DNA from: DASZTV01 sp035550655
GTDB taxonomy: Bacteria; Actinomycetota; Actinomycetes; JAFAQI01
NCBI GenBank assembly: GCA_035550655.1
Contig: DASZOU010000006.1
Span: 1 to 64,000, forward strand
Direction of reading: 5' to 3'
DNA: 64,000 nt
Shown in pieces: positions 7,755 through 16,381 of this stretch. The notes beneath the pieces were generated by a model that saw only the letters and a program-made list of their open reading frames with translations, did no database searches and had not been told where the DNA came from. The position numbers and the translations under genes are program-made. Each line of letters opens with the position of its first letter. Within the stretch, counting starts at the first letter, position 1.

Positions 7755-8902
7755 CGGGAGGATCCCAACACGGATCGAGCGACCAGCATCCGCTGCACCT
7801 CGATGGTTCCCGAGGCAACCGTCGCGGCCTGCGCGTACCGCCAATGGTCATCGATGGCGCCGTGCAGCAGCGCGTCCGCTCCGGCGTCGAGCGCGCCCGG
7901 TCCGGCGGCGTCGACGAGAACCTCCGCGACGTTCTGGTCGCACGTCGTCGTGACGATCCGGGCCATCGCCGCCGCCGCAGGGTCGATGCCGGAGCTGTCA
8001 CCGACGGCCCGGTACGCAAGCAGCCGCGCCACCCGCAGGTCGATCAAGGCGCGCACCCATCGGGCATGCAGCGCCGGTGCGAGCGCCTCCCACCGGCCGT
8101 CATCGTCAAGAACTTCGAGCAGCCGTTGCAGCAGCGACTCGCATCGCGCATAGCGAGCGATGCCAACGCGTTCGTACGCGAGCGCGTCGCGCATCACCGT
8201 CCAGCCGGCGCCGACCTCGCCGAGCACGTCGTCGCGGGTCACTCGAAGGCCGTCGATGAAGACCTCGTTGAGGTGGTGCGGTCCGAGCATCGACGGGATC
8301 GGGCGGACCTCGATGCCTTCCCGGTCCATCGGGACGAGGAACAACGTGATCCGCTTGTCGCTGGGCGCGTCCGGGTCGGTGCAGGTCGCCAGCACACACC
8401 AATGGGCCATCAGCGCGTACGACGTCCAGACCTTCTGGCCCGTGACCACCCAGCCGTCGCCATCGGACACCGCGCGGGTGCGCAGCGACGCCAGGTCGCT
8501 GCCCGCCTCCGGCTCGGAGAACCCCTGGCACCAGATGACCTCGCCGGCCGCGATCGGTGGCAGGTGCTTCGCGCGTTGCGCGTCGGTGCCGTGACGCATC
8601 AGCGCAGGGCCGACCCAGTTGACGCCCATGTACTGCGGGCCGCGCGGCTCGTGAGCGGCCCACATCTCCTCGCGCACGATCGTCTGGTGCCAGACGTCGC
8701 CGCCGCCCCCGCCGTACTCCTCCGGCCAGGCCAGGCACAGCAACCCTTGCTCGGCGAGGGTGCGGCAGAAGGCGTTGCACAGCTCGAGATCGGCGGGGTC
8801 GTCGGTGCAGGCCCCGAGGAAGTCCTCGGGGATGTGCGCGTGGATCAGGTCGCGCAGCCGTTGCCTGAGCGCGGCCGCGTCGGCGCCGAGGTCATAGTCC
8901 AC
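7751..8902 (-). CDS. Acyl-CoA dehydrogenase, long subunit (FadE29-like)
   Basis: A 383-residue FAD-dependent acyl-CoA dehydrogenase that would introduce the 2,3 double bond into an acyl-CoA. The flavin/substrate motif CQGFSEPEAGSDLASLR spans about residues 125-141, WVVTGQKVWTS about 151-161, and the C-terminal ASGTIEVQR matches the family's closing FAD motif. It is the first gene of the minus-strand unit running to 3124. It is paired with the 307-residue subunit and probably forms a heteromer with it, of the kind used on bulky ring-containing acyl-CoAs. Confidence 0.87.
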   Translation of the reverse strand: MDYDLGADAAALRQRLRDLIHAHIPEDFLGACTDDPADLELCNAFCRTLAEQGLLCLAWPEEYGGGGGDVWHQTIVREEMWAAHEPRGPQYMGVNWVGPALMRHGTDAQRAKHLPPIAAGEVIWCQGFSEPEAGSDLASLRTRAVSDGDGWVVTGQKVWTSYALMAHWCVLATCTDPDAPSDKRITLFLVPMDREGIEVRPIPSMLGPHHLNEVFIDGLRVTRDDVLGEVGAGWTVMRDALAYERVGIARYARCESLLQRLLEVLDDDGRWEALAPALHARWVRALIDLRVARLLAYRAVGDSSGIDPAAAAMARIVTTTCDQNVAEVLVDAAGPGALDAGADALLHGAIDDHWRYAQAATVASGTIEVQRMLVARSVLGSSR

Positions 8903-9037
8903 GAACCGAGCCCGCTCCCTGACGCCGATGTCATCCTGCGGCTCCGATCATAGGAAGGCGTGCGGCGCGGCCGGCGTAGGCCCGCGCCCCCATCCGGCGG
9001 TTTCCGCCGAACCGACATTCGTAGGAGGATGCGCACC

Positions 9038-9622
9038 ATGACGACAGTGAGTGACCGCGCGACCTTCACCGACATGGCGGCGAGCACCCAGCAGGACTGG
9101 CAGATCATCGCCACGCACCAGGCGACCTACATGGTCGACCTGCCGAGCCGGGTCCTCGATCACCTTCGTCTGTTGGACGGCGACTTCTGCGGCTTCGCGG
9201 TCGACCGGCTGACGCACTCGCTGCAGACCGCCGCGCGCGCGGAGCGCGCGGGCCGCGACGACCGTTACATCCTGTGCGCGCTGCTCCACGACATCGGTGA
9301 CACGCTCGGCTCGTTCAACCACGCCGACATCGCGGCCGCGATCATCAAGCCGTTCGTCGCACCCGAGCTGCACTGGATGGTCGAGCACCACGCCGAGTTC
9401 CAGGGCTACTACTTCTTCCATCACCTCGGGCTCGACCGCGACATGCGGGAGCGCTACCGGGGGATGCGCGAGTTCGATCTCACCGAGGAGTTCTGCGCGG
9501 AGTACGACTCGCCGGCGTTCGACCCGTCGTACGACACGCCACCGCTGGAGCACTACGAACCACTCGTTCGCGAGCTGATGGTCAACCCGATCCGCTCGAT
9601 CTACATACCCGACGAGGGCTAG
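9038..9622 (+). CDS. HD-domain protein of the PhnZ-like oxygenase type
   Basis: A 194-residue HD-domain protein. Candidate metal ligands are His60 (HSLQTA), His84-Asp85 (LLHDIGD), His95 (NHADIAA) and His117/118 (EHHAEF). This spacing resembles PhnZ and myo-inositol oxygenase, which use a mixed-valent di-iron centre to cleave C-C or C-P bonds, more than HD phosphohydrolases. The residue after HDIG is Asp, where PhnZ has a His. The start is the ATG at 9038, 9 bases after AGGAGG; an ATG at 9029 is too close to that site. The gene is divergent from the dehydrogenase operon and is followed after 8 bases by a DinB/mycothiol-type gene. Confidence 0.75.
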   Translation: MTTVSDRATFTDMAASTQQDWQIIATHQATYMVDLPSRVLDHLRLLDGDFCGFAVDRLTHSLQTAARAERAGRDDRYILCALLHDIGDTLGSFNHADIAAAIIKPFVAPELHWMVEHHAEFQGYYFFHHLGLDRDMRERYRGMREFDLTEEFCAEYDSPAFDPSYDTPPLEHYEPLVRELMVNPIRSIYIPDEG

Positions 9623-9630
9623 GGGGACCA

Positions 9631-10251
9631 ATGGCCGCGGACATCTGGCCGACGATTCACGCCGAGCGGGAGGCGCTGATCGCCGATCTCGACGGGCTGA
9701 AGCCCGAGCAGTGGGAGAGCCCGACGACCTGCGGCCACTGGAACGTCCATCAGGTGCTCGGTCACCTGGTCTCGCTCGCGAAGATGACGCCGCCGAAGTT
9801 CCTGCTCCAGATGGCGGGCTCCGGCTTCAGCTTCGGCAAGTACGCCGAGAAAGGCGTTGCCGCGGAGACGGCCGGCGGGCCGGCCGCCACCCTCGCCGAG
9901 CTGAAGGCGGCGAAGAACCGGACCAACGCACCGCCGGGACCCAAGGAGACCTGGCTGGGTGAGCACTTCGTGCACGGTGAGGACATCCGGCGCGCTCTCG
10001 GCATCAAGCGCGAGTACCCGCTCGACCAGGTCGAGCGCACCTTGGTGTTCTACTCGCGCAGCGAGCCGATCATCCACGGCAAGTCACGGGTGGCCGGTCT
10101 CACCCTCAAGGCCACCGATGTCGACGTCGCCATCGGCACCGGGCCGCTCGTCGAGGGTCCGGTGCTCGCCCTTCTGATCGCCGCGTCGGGACGCAAGAGC
10201 GCGCTCGACGAGCTCACCGGTCCGGGCGTCGAGACGCTGCGCGGTCGCTAG
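9631..10251 (+). CDS. Maleylpyruvate isomerase-family (DinB-like, mycothiol-dependent) protein
   Basis: A 206-residue four-helix-bundle protein of the DinB/MDMPI superfamily. The metal-binding histidines fit His40/His45 (NVHQVLGHL) and His112/His115 (EHFVHGEDIRR). Characterised relatives use mycothiol and a divalent metal for isomerisation or thiol-transfer reactions. It begins 8 bases after the HD-domain gene and is almost certainly co-transcribed with it. Its stop overlaps the VOC gene on the other strand by four bases. The substrate is unknown; the name reflects family, not proven maleylpyruvate activity. Confidence 0.8.
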   Translation: MAADIWPTIHAEREALIADLDGLKPEQWESPTTCGHWNVHQVLGHLVSLAKMTPPKFLLQMAGSGFSFGKYAEKGVAAETAGGPAATLAELKAAKNRTNAPPGPKETWLGEHFVHGEDIRRALGIKREYPLDQVERTLVFYSRSEPIIHGKSRVAGLTLKATDVDVAIGTGPLVEGPVLALLIAASGRKSALDELTGPGVETLRGR

Positions 10252-10688
10252 CCGAACGAGACGGCCTGGTCGAGCAGCTCGACCATCACGCCGTCCGGGT
10301 CGACGACCATCGCAGAGAGCTTGCCGGCCGGGGTCGGCATGATCCTCGGCTCGCCACCGAGACCCAGCTGCCGCAAGCGCTCCAGCGTCGCCTGCACCGG
10401 CGTGACGAACGAGACGAGGGTCAGGCCTCGTTGCGGGTACCCGGTCCGCGGGGACTCAGCGGGGGCGGCCGGGAACAGCTGCAGCAGCTCCAGCCGCGAC
10501 GAGCCCGACGCTGCCGGGTCACCGACGAAGCAGGTCCGCACCTTGTCCGTGTGGACGCCCAGCAGGTCGTACATGTCGCCCGGGAGAGTGACGTCGAAGA
10601 TCACCTCGAGACCGATGCCGTCGACGTAGAACCGCAACGAGGCGTCGAAGTCGGCCGGGCACAGCCCGATGTGATCCATGGGCGGCAT
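10248..10688 (-). CDS. VOC (glyoxalase/dioxygenase-fold) protein
   Basis: A 146-residue vicinal-oxygen-chelate protein. It opens with MDHIGLCPADFDASLRFY, whose His is a typical first metal ligand, and ends with VVDPDGVMVELL, whose Glu is a typical last ligand. Such proteins act as glyoxalases, epimerases (for example methylmalonyl-CoA epimerase) or ring-cleavage enzymes. The ATG at 10688 is 2 bases after the HyuA stop; an ATG at 10679 is an alternative. Co-transcription with hyuA/hyuB points to a role in the same pathway, which is unknown. Confidence 0.8.
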   Translation of the reverse strand: MPPMDHIGLCPADFDASLRFYVDGIGLEVIFDVTLPGDMYDLLGVHTDKVRTCFVGDPAASGSSRLELLQLFPAAPAESPRTGYPQRGLTLVSFVTPVQATLERLRQLGLGGEPRIMPTPAGKLSAMVVDPDGVMVELLDQAVSFG

Positions 10689-10690
10689 GA

Positions 10691-12730
10691 CTACAGGTCG
10701 ATGAGGATGTCGCCCTCGGGCGTCGCCTGCGCGCGCTCCCCCGGCCCGACGATCACCGTGGTGAACGGTCCGGCGATTGCGGCCGGACCGTTGATGGTCA
10801 CTCCGGGGCGGACATCGGCCATCGCGTAGACCCCGACGGCGTCGTGCCAGTCCTCGCCGATCCACATCCGCCGGGCGGCACGCGGTTCGACCGAGGTCGC
10901 CCGATCCAGCAACAGGTCGGCCGGCTGCGCAACCTCGCCGACCGCGACCAGCCGCACCCCGCGCAGGATCGGGTCCTGTGCGCGAGCCTCGATCAGCCGC
11001 GCCTCGGCGTTGCGGCGGTGGAACTCGTTGACCGCCGCGTCGACGTCGGCCGGGTGCTCCACGGGAATCGAGACGTCGAACGTCTGACCCGGATAGACCA
11101 GCAGCAGCGACCACTCCAGCCGGATTCGCTCGTCCGGCACGTTCGCCACGCGAAGCTCCGCTCGCGCATTCGCCTCGAGCTCCGACGCGAGCGCGCCGAG
11201 ATGGGTCAGGTCGACCTCGGCGATCGGTGAGATGTAACCGCGCGAGTCGTCGATCACGTGGTTCGCCGACAGCAGGCCCAGCGCGGAGAAGCCCGCCGCG
11301 GCCGCTGGGACCACCACGCGGCGCATGCCGAGCGCTCTGGCCTGCTGGTTCGCGTGGACGCCACCCATCCCGCCGAACGCGACGAGGTTCAGCTTGCGCG
11401 GGTCGGCGCCGGCCAGCGACAGCACCCGTCGTACCGCGTCGGTCATGTTGGCGTCGACGATGCGTACGGCGGCGGCCGCCACCTCCTCGACGTCCATGCC
11501 GACCCGCTCTCCCACCTTGGCAAGCGCAGCGCGGGCACCGTCGACATCGAGCGTCATGCGGCCGTTGGCGAAGCCTTCGGGGTCGAGACGGCCCAGCACG
11601 AGATCCGCGTCGGTGACGGTGGGCTCGGTGCCGCCGCGGCGGTAGCAGACCGGTCCCGGTTGGCTCTGCGCGGACTGCGGGCCGACGTGGAGCACGCCGC
11701 CCTCTTCCCAGATGATCGAGCCGCCGCCCGCCCCGACCGACGGGATGTCGATCATCGGGATCCCGATGCAGTAGCGATGGAACCAGTTCCAGTCCATCTT
11801 GATCTCGGGCCGGCCGTCGCGGATCAGGCACACGTCGTAGCTCGTGCCACCCATGTCGACGCTGACGACGTCACCGAGGGCTGCCTTGCCGGCCACCTTC
11901 GCGGAGGCAGTCACACCGCCCGTCGGCCCCGAGCCGATCGTTGCGACCGCGCGCCGCGCTGCGGCATCCGCGGTTGCCACACCTCCGGACGAGGTAGCAA
12001 CCAGCAGTTCGTGCGCATACCCGGCCTCCGCGAGCCGAGCAGTCAGCCGGCCGAGGTAGCGCGCGATCGGCGGCCCGACGTACGCGTTGACGAGTGTCGT
12101 CGAGGTGCGTTCGAACTCCGGCGGCTTCGGCAGCACCTCGTGCGACAGCGACACCATCTCGACGTCCGGGTACTCGTCGAGAACGATTTCCCGAGCCCGC
12201 ACCTCGTGCGCGTTGTTGATGTACGAGTGCAGGAAGCTGATCGCGATAGAGGTCACACCGAACGCACGCAACCGAGCGGTCGCCTTGCGGACACCCTCTT
12301 CGTCGAGCGGCGTCTCGATCTCGCCCTCCGCGGTCATCCGCTCGCCGACCTCGAGCCGCACCCGCCGGCGGGCGATCGGGTACGGCGCCGGCAGCGACGG
12401 ATCCCAGATGTCTTCCTTGTAGCAGCGACGGAACTCGATCTCGTCGCGGAAGCCCGTCGTCACGAGCAGACCGGTCGGTGCGCCCGTCATCTGGATCATC
12501 GTGTTGTCGCCGGTGGTCGTGCCGTGGACGATCGTGTCGGTTTGGCTGAGCAGCGCATCGAGGCTGAGGCCCTCAGCCGCTGCGGCCTGGGTCAACGCGT
12601 TGATGACGCCATCGCTCTGGTCACCCGGCGTGGTCGGCGACTTCTCGAGCACGAGGCTGCCGTCGGGGCGCATCACGACGCAGTCGGTGAAGGTGCCGCC
12701 GACGTCGACACCGATTCGGTACCCGGTCAT
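10691..12730 (-). CDS. hyuA: Hydantoinase A/5-oxoprolinase-family subunit
   Basis: A 679-residue protein of the HyuA family, the ATP-binding subunit of ATP-dependent amidohydrolases and carboxylases (5-oxoprolinase, hydantoinase, acetone and acetophenone carboxylase). The actin-like nucleotide site GVDVGGTFTDCVV opens the protein, and a second phosphate-binding region reads GSGPTGGV and VDMGGTSYDV. Its ATG overlaps the HyuB stop by four bases, so the two are coupled. The setting among CoA ligases suggests a catabolic amidohydrolase or carboxylase rather than housekeeping 5-oxoprolinase, but the substrate cannot be told. Confidence 0.86.
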   Translation of the reverse strand: MTGYRIGVDVGGTFTDCVVMRPDGSLVLEKSPTTPGDQSDGVINALTQAAAAEGLSLDALLSQTDTIVHGTTTGDNTMIQMTGAPTGLLVTTGFRDEIEFRRCYKEDIWDPSLPAPYPIARRRVRLEVGERMTAEGEIETPLDEEGVRKATARLRAFGVTSIAISFLHSYINNAHEVRAREIVLDEYPDVEMVSLSHEVLPKPPEFERTSTTLVNAYVGPPIARYLGRLTARLAEAGYAHELLVATSSGGVATADAAARRAVATIGSGPTGGVTASAKVAGKAALGDVVSVDMGGTSYDVCLIRDGRPEIKMDWNWFHRYCIGIPMIDIPSVGAGGGSIIWEEGGVLHVGPQSAQSQPGPVCYRRGGTEPTVTDADLVLGRLDPEGFANGRMTLDVDGARAALAKVGERVGMDVEEVAAAAVRIVDANMTDAVRRVLSLAGADPRKLNLVAFGGMGGVHANQQARALGMRRVVVPAAAAGFSALGLLSANHVIDDSRGYISPIAEVDLTHLGALASELEANARAELRVANVPDERIRLEWSLLLVYPGQTFDVSIPVEHPADVDAAVNEFHRRNAEARLIEARAQDPILRGVRLVAVGEVAQPADLLLDRATSVEPRAARRMWIGEDWHDAVGVYAMADVRPGVTINGPAAIAGPFTTVIVGPGERAQATPEGDILIDL

Positions 12731-14490
12731 GCGGAGGGCTTCTCCTTGCGGGAAGCGCGCTCCTTCTTCGTTGCTTCCTCGTCGAGGGCGAGCGTCATGT
12801 CCTCCAGCGAGCCGGTGATGACGACGCCGTAGTCACGCTTCGCCGCCTCGATCGAGACGTACTCGTCCCAGACGTCCTCGAGCACGGCCTGCGGGTCGCG
12901 GAGCAGGGGGTCGCCCCAACCGCCACCGCCACCGAACTTGTAGTCGAGCCGGTCACCGGTCTCCAGCAGCACACCGGAGACGGCGGTCTCGACCTTCGTC
13001 TCACCGACGAAGCAGATGTCCGGCGAGCCGTTGTGCCCGCCGGCGATGCCGGGGTGGGTGTGGCGCTGGTTGACGACGTACTGGTTGATCTGGGTCGGCG
13101 TGCGCACCTCTTTGATGAAGTGGCTGCCGCACCCACCCCGCCACTGCCCTGGGCCACCGGAGTCGGTGATGAAGTTGCGGCCGCGCAGGATGTGCGGGAA
13201 CAGCTGCTCGTTGATCTCAGCGCTCGCCTTGATCAGGTTCCCCATCGACGCGGCCAACGCCCCCCACCCGTCGGTGCCCTTGACGGCGCTGACCCATCCG
13301 GCGCTGACCTCACCACCGTGGTCGAAGAACGACTTGCCGGTGCGTGGGTCGAGATCCCCCCACATCTGGCGCGGGCTGCCGAACTTGTAGCTCTGGGGGC
13401 AGCAGCGATCGGGAAGGATCTTGCTCATGGCGATGGCAATCGCGTCGCCGACCTCGACCCCGGGGTGGTGGGTGCCGCTCGACACCGGCTTGCCCTCGCT
13501 CGGGTTGAGACAGCAGCCCTCGGGCACGCGCAGGTCGATGCAGTTGAAGAAGCCTTCGTTCTTCGGGATCGACGGGTCGACGAGGCTGGCCAGCTGCGCG
13601 ATGACGTTGCCGCGGGTGTTGCCGAACGTCGACCACGCCTGGATGTTGGGTCGGGTATCGGAGCCCTCGAAGTCGATGATCAGCCGGTCCCCGGTGACGG
13701 TGATCTCGCAGTGCACGTGGATGTCGGTGTTGCCCGCCGGGTCGTGGTCGACGTACACGTCGGCGGTGTACGTGCCGTCCGGCCAGCCCGCGATCTCCTC
13801 GGAGAACCGCCGGGTCGCGTCGGCGATCGTCCAGTCCACGGTGCCTTGTACGGCGGCGGGGCCGTACTCCTCGATGATCTCGGTGAGCCGTCGAGCGCCG
13901 AGCTGGGCGGCGCCGACCTGGGAACGCAGGTCACCGATGAAGCCCGGCAGCCGGCTGTTCGCGCGCATCATCAGCACGACGTCGCGCCGCTCGACGCCTC
14001 GCTCCACCAGCTTGAGGACCGGGTACCGGACGCCCTCCGACCAGATGTCCTTCGCGAACACGTTGTAGCCGCCGGCCATCGCTCCGCCGGTGTCGCCGTG
14101 GTGGCACTGGATCGAGGCGAACAGCATCAGGTTTCCGTCCGGGTCGAACACCGGCGCGAAAACGTTGACGTCCGGCAGGTGGCCACCGCCGTGGTACGGG
14201 TCGTTCGCGATCAGCACGTCGCCCGGATACAGCTCGCCGTCGAAGAACTCGCTCGCGAACCGGACCGGCAGCGTCGAGGACAGCATGAACTGCGGGATGC
14301 CGACGGACAGCGCAGCCAGCCGCCCATGAGCGTCGAGAATCGTCGCGTTGCGCTCGTTGGACTGGTTGAGGATCGGCGTGGTCGCGGTGCGGGACACATA
14401 GGTCGCCATCTCGAAGCAGATGGTCTCCATGCCCGAGCGGATGACCGTCGCGGTGACGGCGTCCACTCCGGTGCTGGCCTCGATCGTCAC
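12727..14490 (-). CDS. hyuB: Hydantoinase B/5-oxoprolinase-family subunit
   Basis: A 587-residue HyuB-family subunit, partner of HyuA in ATP-dependent ring-opening or carboxylating enzymes. It shows the family's NDPYHGGGHLPDVNVF region and the GGGGWGDPLLRDP stretch near the C-terminus. The C-terminal 50 residues are rich in Lys/Glu. It is the first gene of the hyuB-hyuA-VOC unit and is divergent from the CoA ligase at 14705. Alpha-type subunits of acetone and acetophenone carboxylases belong to the same family, so carboxylation is as possible as amide hydrolysis. Confidence 0.86.
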   Translation of the reverse strand: MTIEASTGVDAVTATVIRSGMETICFEMATYVSRTATTPILNQSNERNATILDAHGRLAALSVGIPQFMLSSTLPVRFASEFFDGELYPGDVLIANDPYHGGGHLPDVNVFAPVFDPDGNLMLFASIQCHHGDTGGAMAGGYNVFAKDIWSEGVRYPVLKLVERGVERRDVVLMMRANSRLPGFIGDLRSQVGAAQLGARRLTEIIEEYGPAAVQGTVDWTIADATRRFSEEIAGWPDGTYTADVYVDHDPAGNTDIHVHCEITVTGDRLIIDFEGSDTRPNIQAWSTFGNTRGNVIAQLASLVDPSIPKNEGFFNCIDLRVPEGCCLNPSEGKPVSSGTHHPGVEVGDAIAIAMSKILPDRCCPQSYKFGSPRQMWGDLDPRTGKSFFDHGGEVSAGWVSAVKGTDGWGALAASMGNLIKASAEINEQLFPHILRGRNFITDSGGPGQWRGGCGSHFIKEVRTPTQINQYVVNQRHTHPGIAGGHNGSPDICFVGETKVETAVSGVLLETGDRLDYKFGGGGGWGDPLLRDPQAVLEDVWDEYVSIEAAKRDYGVVITGSLEDMTLALDEEATKKERASRKEKPSA

Positions 14491-14560
14491 GACGACGCGC
14501 CTCCCTGCTCACCCGGCATTCGGACCGGGGTGGAGAACCATCACGGCCCTATCGGAGAAT

Positions 14561-14606
14561 CAGACTCTCCGGCGTGTGGAAGTCTGTCACAGCAAGACAC
14601 TGACAG
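14561..14606. promoter_or_regulatory. Two inverted repeats in the divergent hyuB/CoA-ligase promoter region
   Basis: Two adjacent short dyads lie in the 214-base gap between hyuB and the plus-strand ligase: CAGACT (14561-14566) with AGTCTG (14581-14586), and CTGTCA (14584-14589) with TGACAG (14601-14606). They share bases and could be operator half-sites for a TetR or GntR regulator. No regulator gene is adjacent; the assignment rests only on symmetry and position. Confidence 0.35.
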
Positions 14607-14658
14607 AAAGGGTGGCGGCGTGGGGTCCCAGCAGGCGGTCGTCACGGTCGCTCGCGCC

Positions 14659-14704
14659 GTGAGTGTCGCGGTGTCCGCGCCATGAGTGTCGCGGTGTCCG
14701 CGCC
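14659..14704 (+). repeat. Two 23-base tandem units carrying start codons just before a CoA-ligase gene
   Basis: Two near-identical 23-base units (14659-14681 and 14682-14704; they differ in the first base, G versus A) precede the ligase start, and the first bases of the pattern (ATGAGT) recur at 14705. The unit length is not a multiple of three, so GTG 14659, ATG 14682 and ATG 14705 lie in three different frames; only 14705 opens the ligase without extra residues. No clear ribosome site precedes 14705. Confidence 0.8.
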
Positions 14705-16381
14705 ATGAGTACCGCCACCGGGCCGCCCTTCGACCAGGCTGCCTTCATCGCCTCGGGGCGACCGCTCACGATGGGCGGCTTCCTGCTCGAGGTCGCCCGC
14801 CGCTACCCCGACAACGAGGCGCTCGTCTTCGACGACCCGCTGCGCCAGGGAAAGACCCGGCGTTGGACGTACGGCGACCTCGAACGGCACGCCCGCCAGG
14901 TTGCCCGAGCGCTCATCGCGGTCGGCGTCGTGCGGGGCGAGCGGGTCGCGACGTTGATGGCAAACCGGCCGGAGGCGGTCGCGGCGTACTTCGGTGCTGC
15001 GCTGGCCGGGGCCGTGATCGTGCCGCTGTCGACCTTCGCCACCAAGGCCGAGCTGGCCACGCTGTTCGAGGCCGCGGACCCGGTCGTCCTGCTGCTGCAG
15101 TCATCGATGGGCTCCCGCAACATCGCAGCCGACGTCACCTCGCTTCACGAGGAGTCCTCCGAGTCGAGCACGCGGCTGCGAGAGGTCGCCGTCGTGGGTC
15201 CGGAGCAGGAGCAGCACGACCTCGACTCCTGGGACCAGTTCCTCGCCCGGGGCGACGAGGTGCCCGAGTCGAGGATCGACGAGATCGTCGCCGCCACCGA
15301 CCCGCTCGACACCGCGCTCATCATGTTCAGCTCGGGCACGACGGCGACACCGAAGGGCGTCGTGCACCACCATCGAGCACCGACGCTGCAGTTCTGGGTG
15401 CAGGCGGAGCTGTTCGGCCGACACGAGCAGACCCGGATGTGGACCGCCCTCCCGATCTTCTGGACGGCGGGAATGAACACCGCGATGGGCGCCACGCTTG
15501 CCGCCGGTGGCTGCTGGGTGATGCAGGAAGGTTTCGATCCCGGGGTCGCGCTGGCGCTCATGGAGCGGGAACGGGTCACCGAGCCGTACACGCTCCCGCA
15601 CCAGGCCCGAACGCTCGCCGAGCACCCGGACTGGCCAAATGCGGACCTGTCGAGCCTTCGCTGCGTGTTCGGCAAGTCCGTCTTCGCGAAGCACCCGTCG
15701 GTCACGGGCGACCCTCACTGGCAGATGCCGGTCGGGTGGGGAATGTCGGAGACCTGCGCCTTCATCTCCGCGTATCCCTCGACGAGCTCCCGCGAGGCGA
15801 TGAAGTCGAGCCTCGGGACCTTGCTGCCCGGCAACCAGCTGCTGGTCATCGATCCCGACAGCGGTGCGCCCAAACCGCCAGGTGAAGAAGGCGAGCTGCT
15901 GATCAAGGGCCCGACGTTGATGAAGCACTACCTGGGCAAGAGCCAAGCCGAGTGCTTCGACGCCGACGGGTGGTTCCACACCGGGGACGTCGGCCACGTA
16001 GACGCCGACGGTGGGGTGCACTGGAGCGGCCGGCGCGACGAGGTAATCAAGACCTCCGGCACGCTCGTCTCCCCCGCAGAGATCGAGGTGGCGTTGCGCG
16101 CCTACCCGCCGGTGCAGCTCGCGCGGGTCCTCGGGGTGCCCGACGAGCGGCTCGGGCAGCTGGTGGTCCTCTGCGTCGAGCTCCGCGAAGGTGCCACCGA
16201 GACGGCTGACGACGTGCAAGGCTTCCTCCGCGAGCGCATCGCGGCGTACAAGGTCCCGAAGCGAGTGGAGTTCTTCGCCGCCGGCGAGATTCCGCTCACG
16301 TCGAGCAAGACCAAGGTCCGTGATGACGAGCTGCGCGCGCTGCTGGACGCACGCGCCAAAGTGGGGACGGAGCAGGGATGA
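14705..16381 (+). CDS. Acyl-CoA synthetase (AMP-forming)
   Basis: A 558-residue adenylate-forming CoA ligase. It has FSSGTTATPKG (phosphate loop), GWGMSETCA, the hinge HTGDVGHVDADGGVHWSGR and a Lys in SSKTKVRDDEL at the catalytic position. The ATG at 14705 is preferred; an in-frame GTG at 14663 would add 14 residues derived from the tandem repeat. Its stop overlaps the next gene by four bases. It begins a plus-strand unit with a MaoC-like hydratase, two crotonases and a second ligase, which together resemble a beta-oxidation module for an unidentified acid. Confidence 0.86.
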   Translation: MSTATGPPFDQAAFIASGRPLTMGGFLLEVARRYPDNEALVFDDPLRQGKTRRWTYGDLERHARQVARALIAVGVVRGERVATLMANRPEAVAAYFGAALAGAVIVPLSTFATKAELATLFEAADPVVLLLQSSMGSRNIAADVTSLHEESSESSTRLREVAVVGPEQEQHDLDSWDQFLARGDEVPESRIDEIVAATDPLDTALIMFSSGTTATPKGVVHHHRAPTLQFWVQAELFGRHEQTRMWTALPIFWTAGMNTAMGATLAAGGCWVMQEGFDPGVALALMERERVTEPYTLPHQARTLAEHPDWPNADLSSLRCVFGKSVFAKHPSVTGDPHWQMPVGWGMSETCAFISAYPSTSSREAMKSSLGTLLPGNQLLVIDPDSGAPKPPGEEGELLIKGPTLMKHYLGKSQAECFDADGWFHTGDVGHVDADGGVHWSGRRDEVIKTSGTLVSPAEIEVALRAYPPVQLARVLGVPDERLGQLVVLCVELREGATETADDVQGFLRERIAAYKVPKRVEFFAAGEIPLTSSKTKVRDDELRALLDARAKVGTEQG

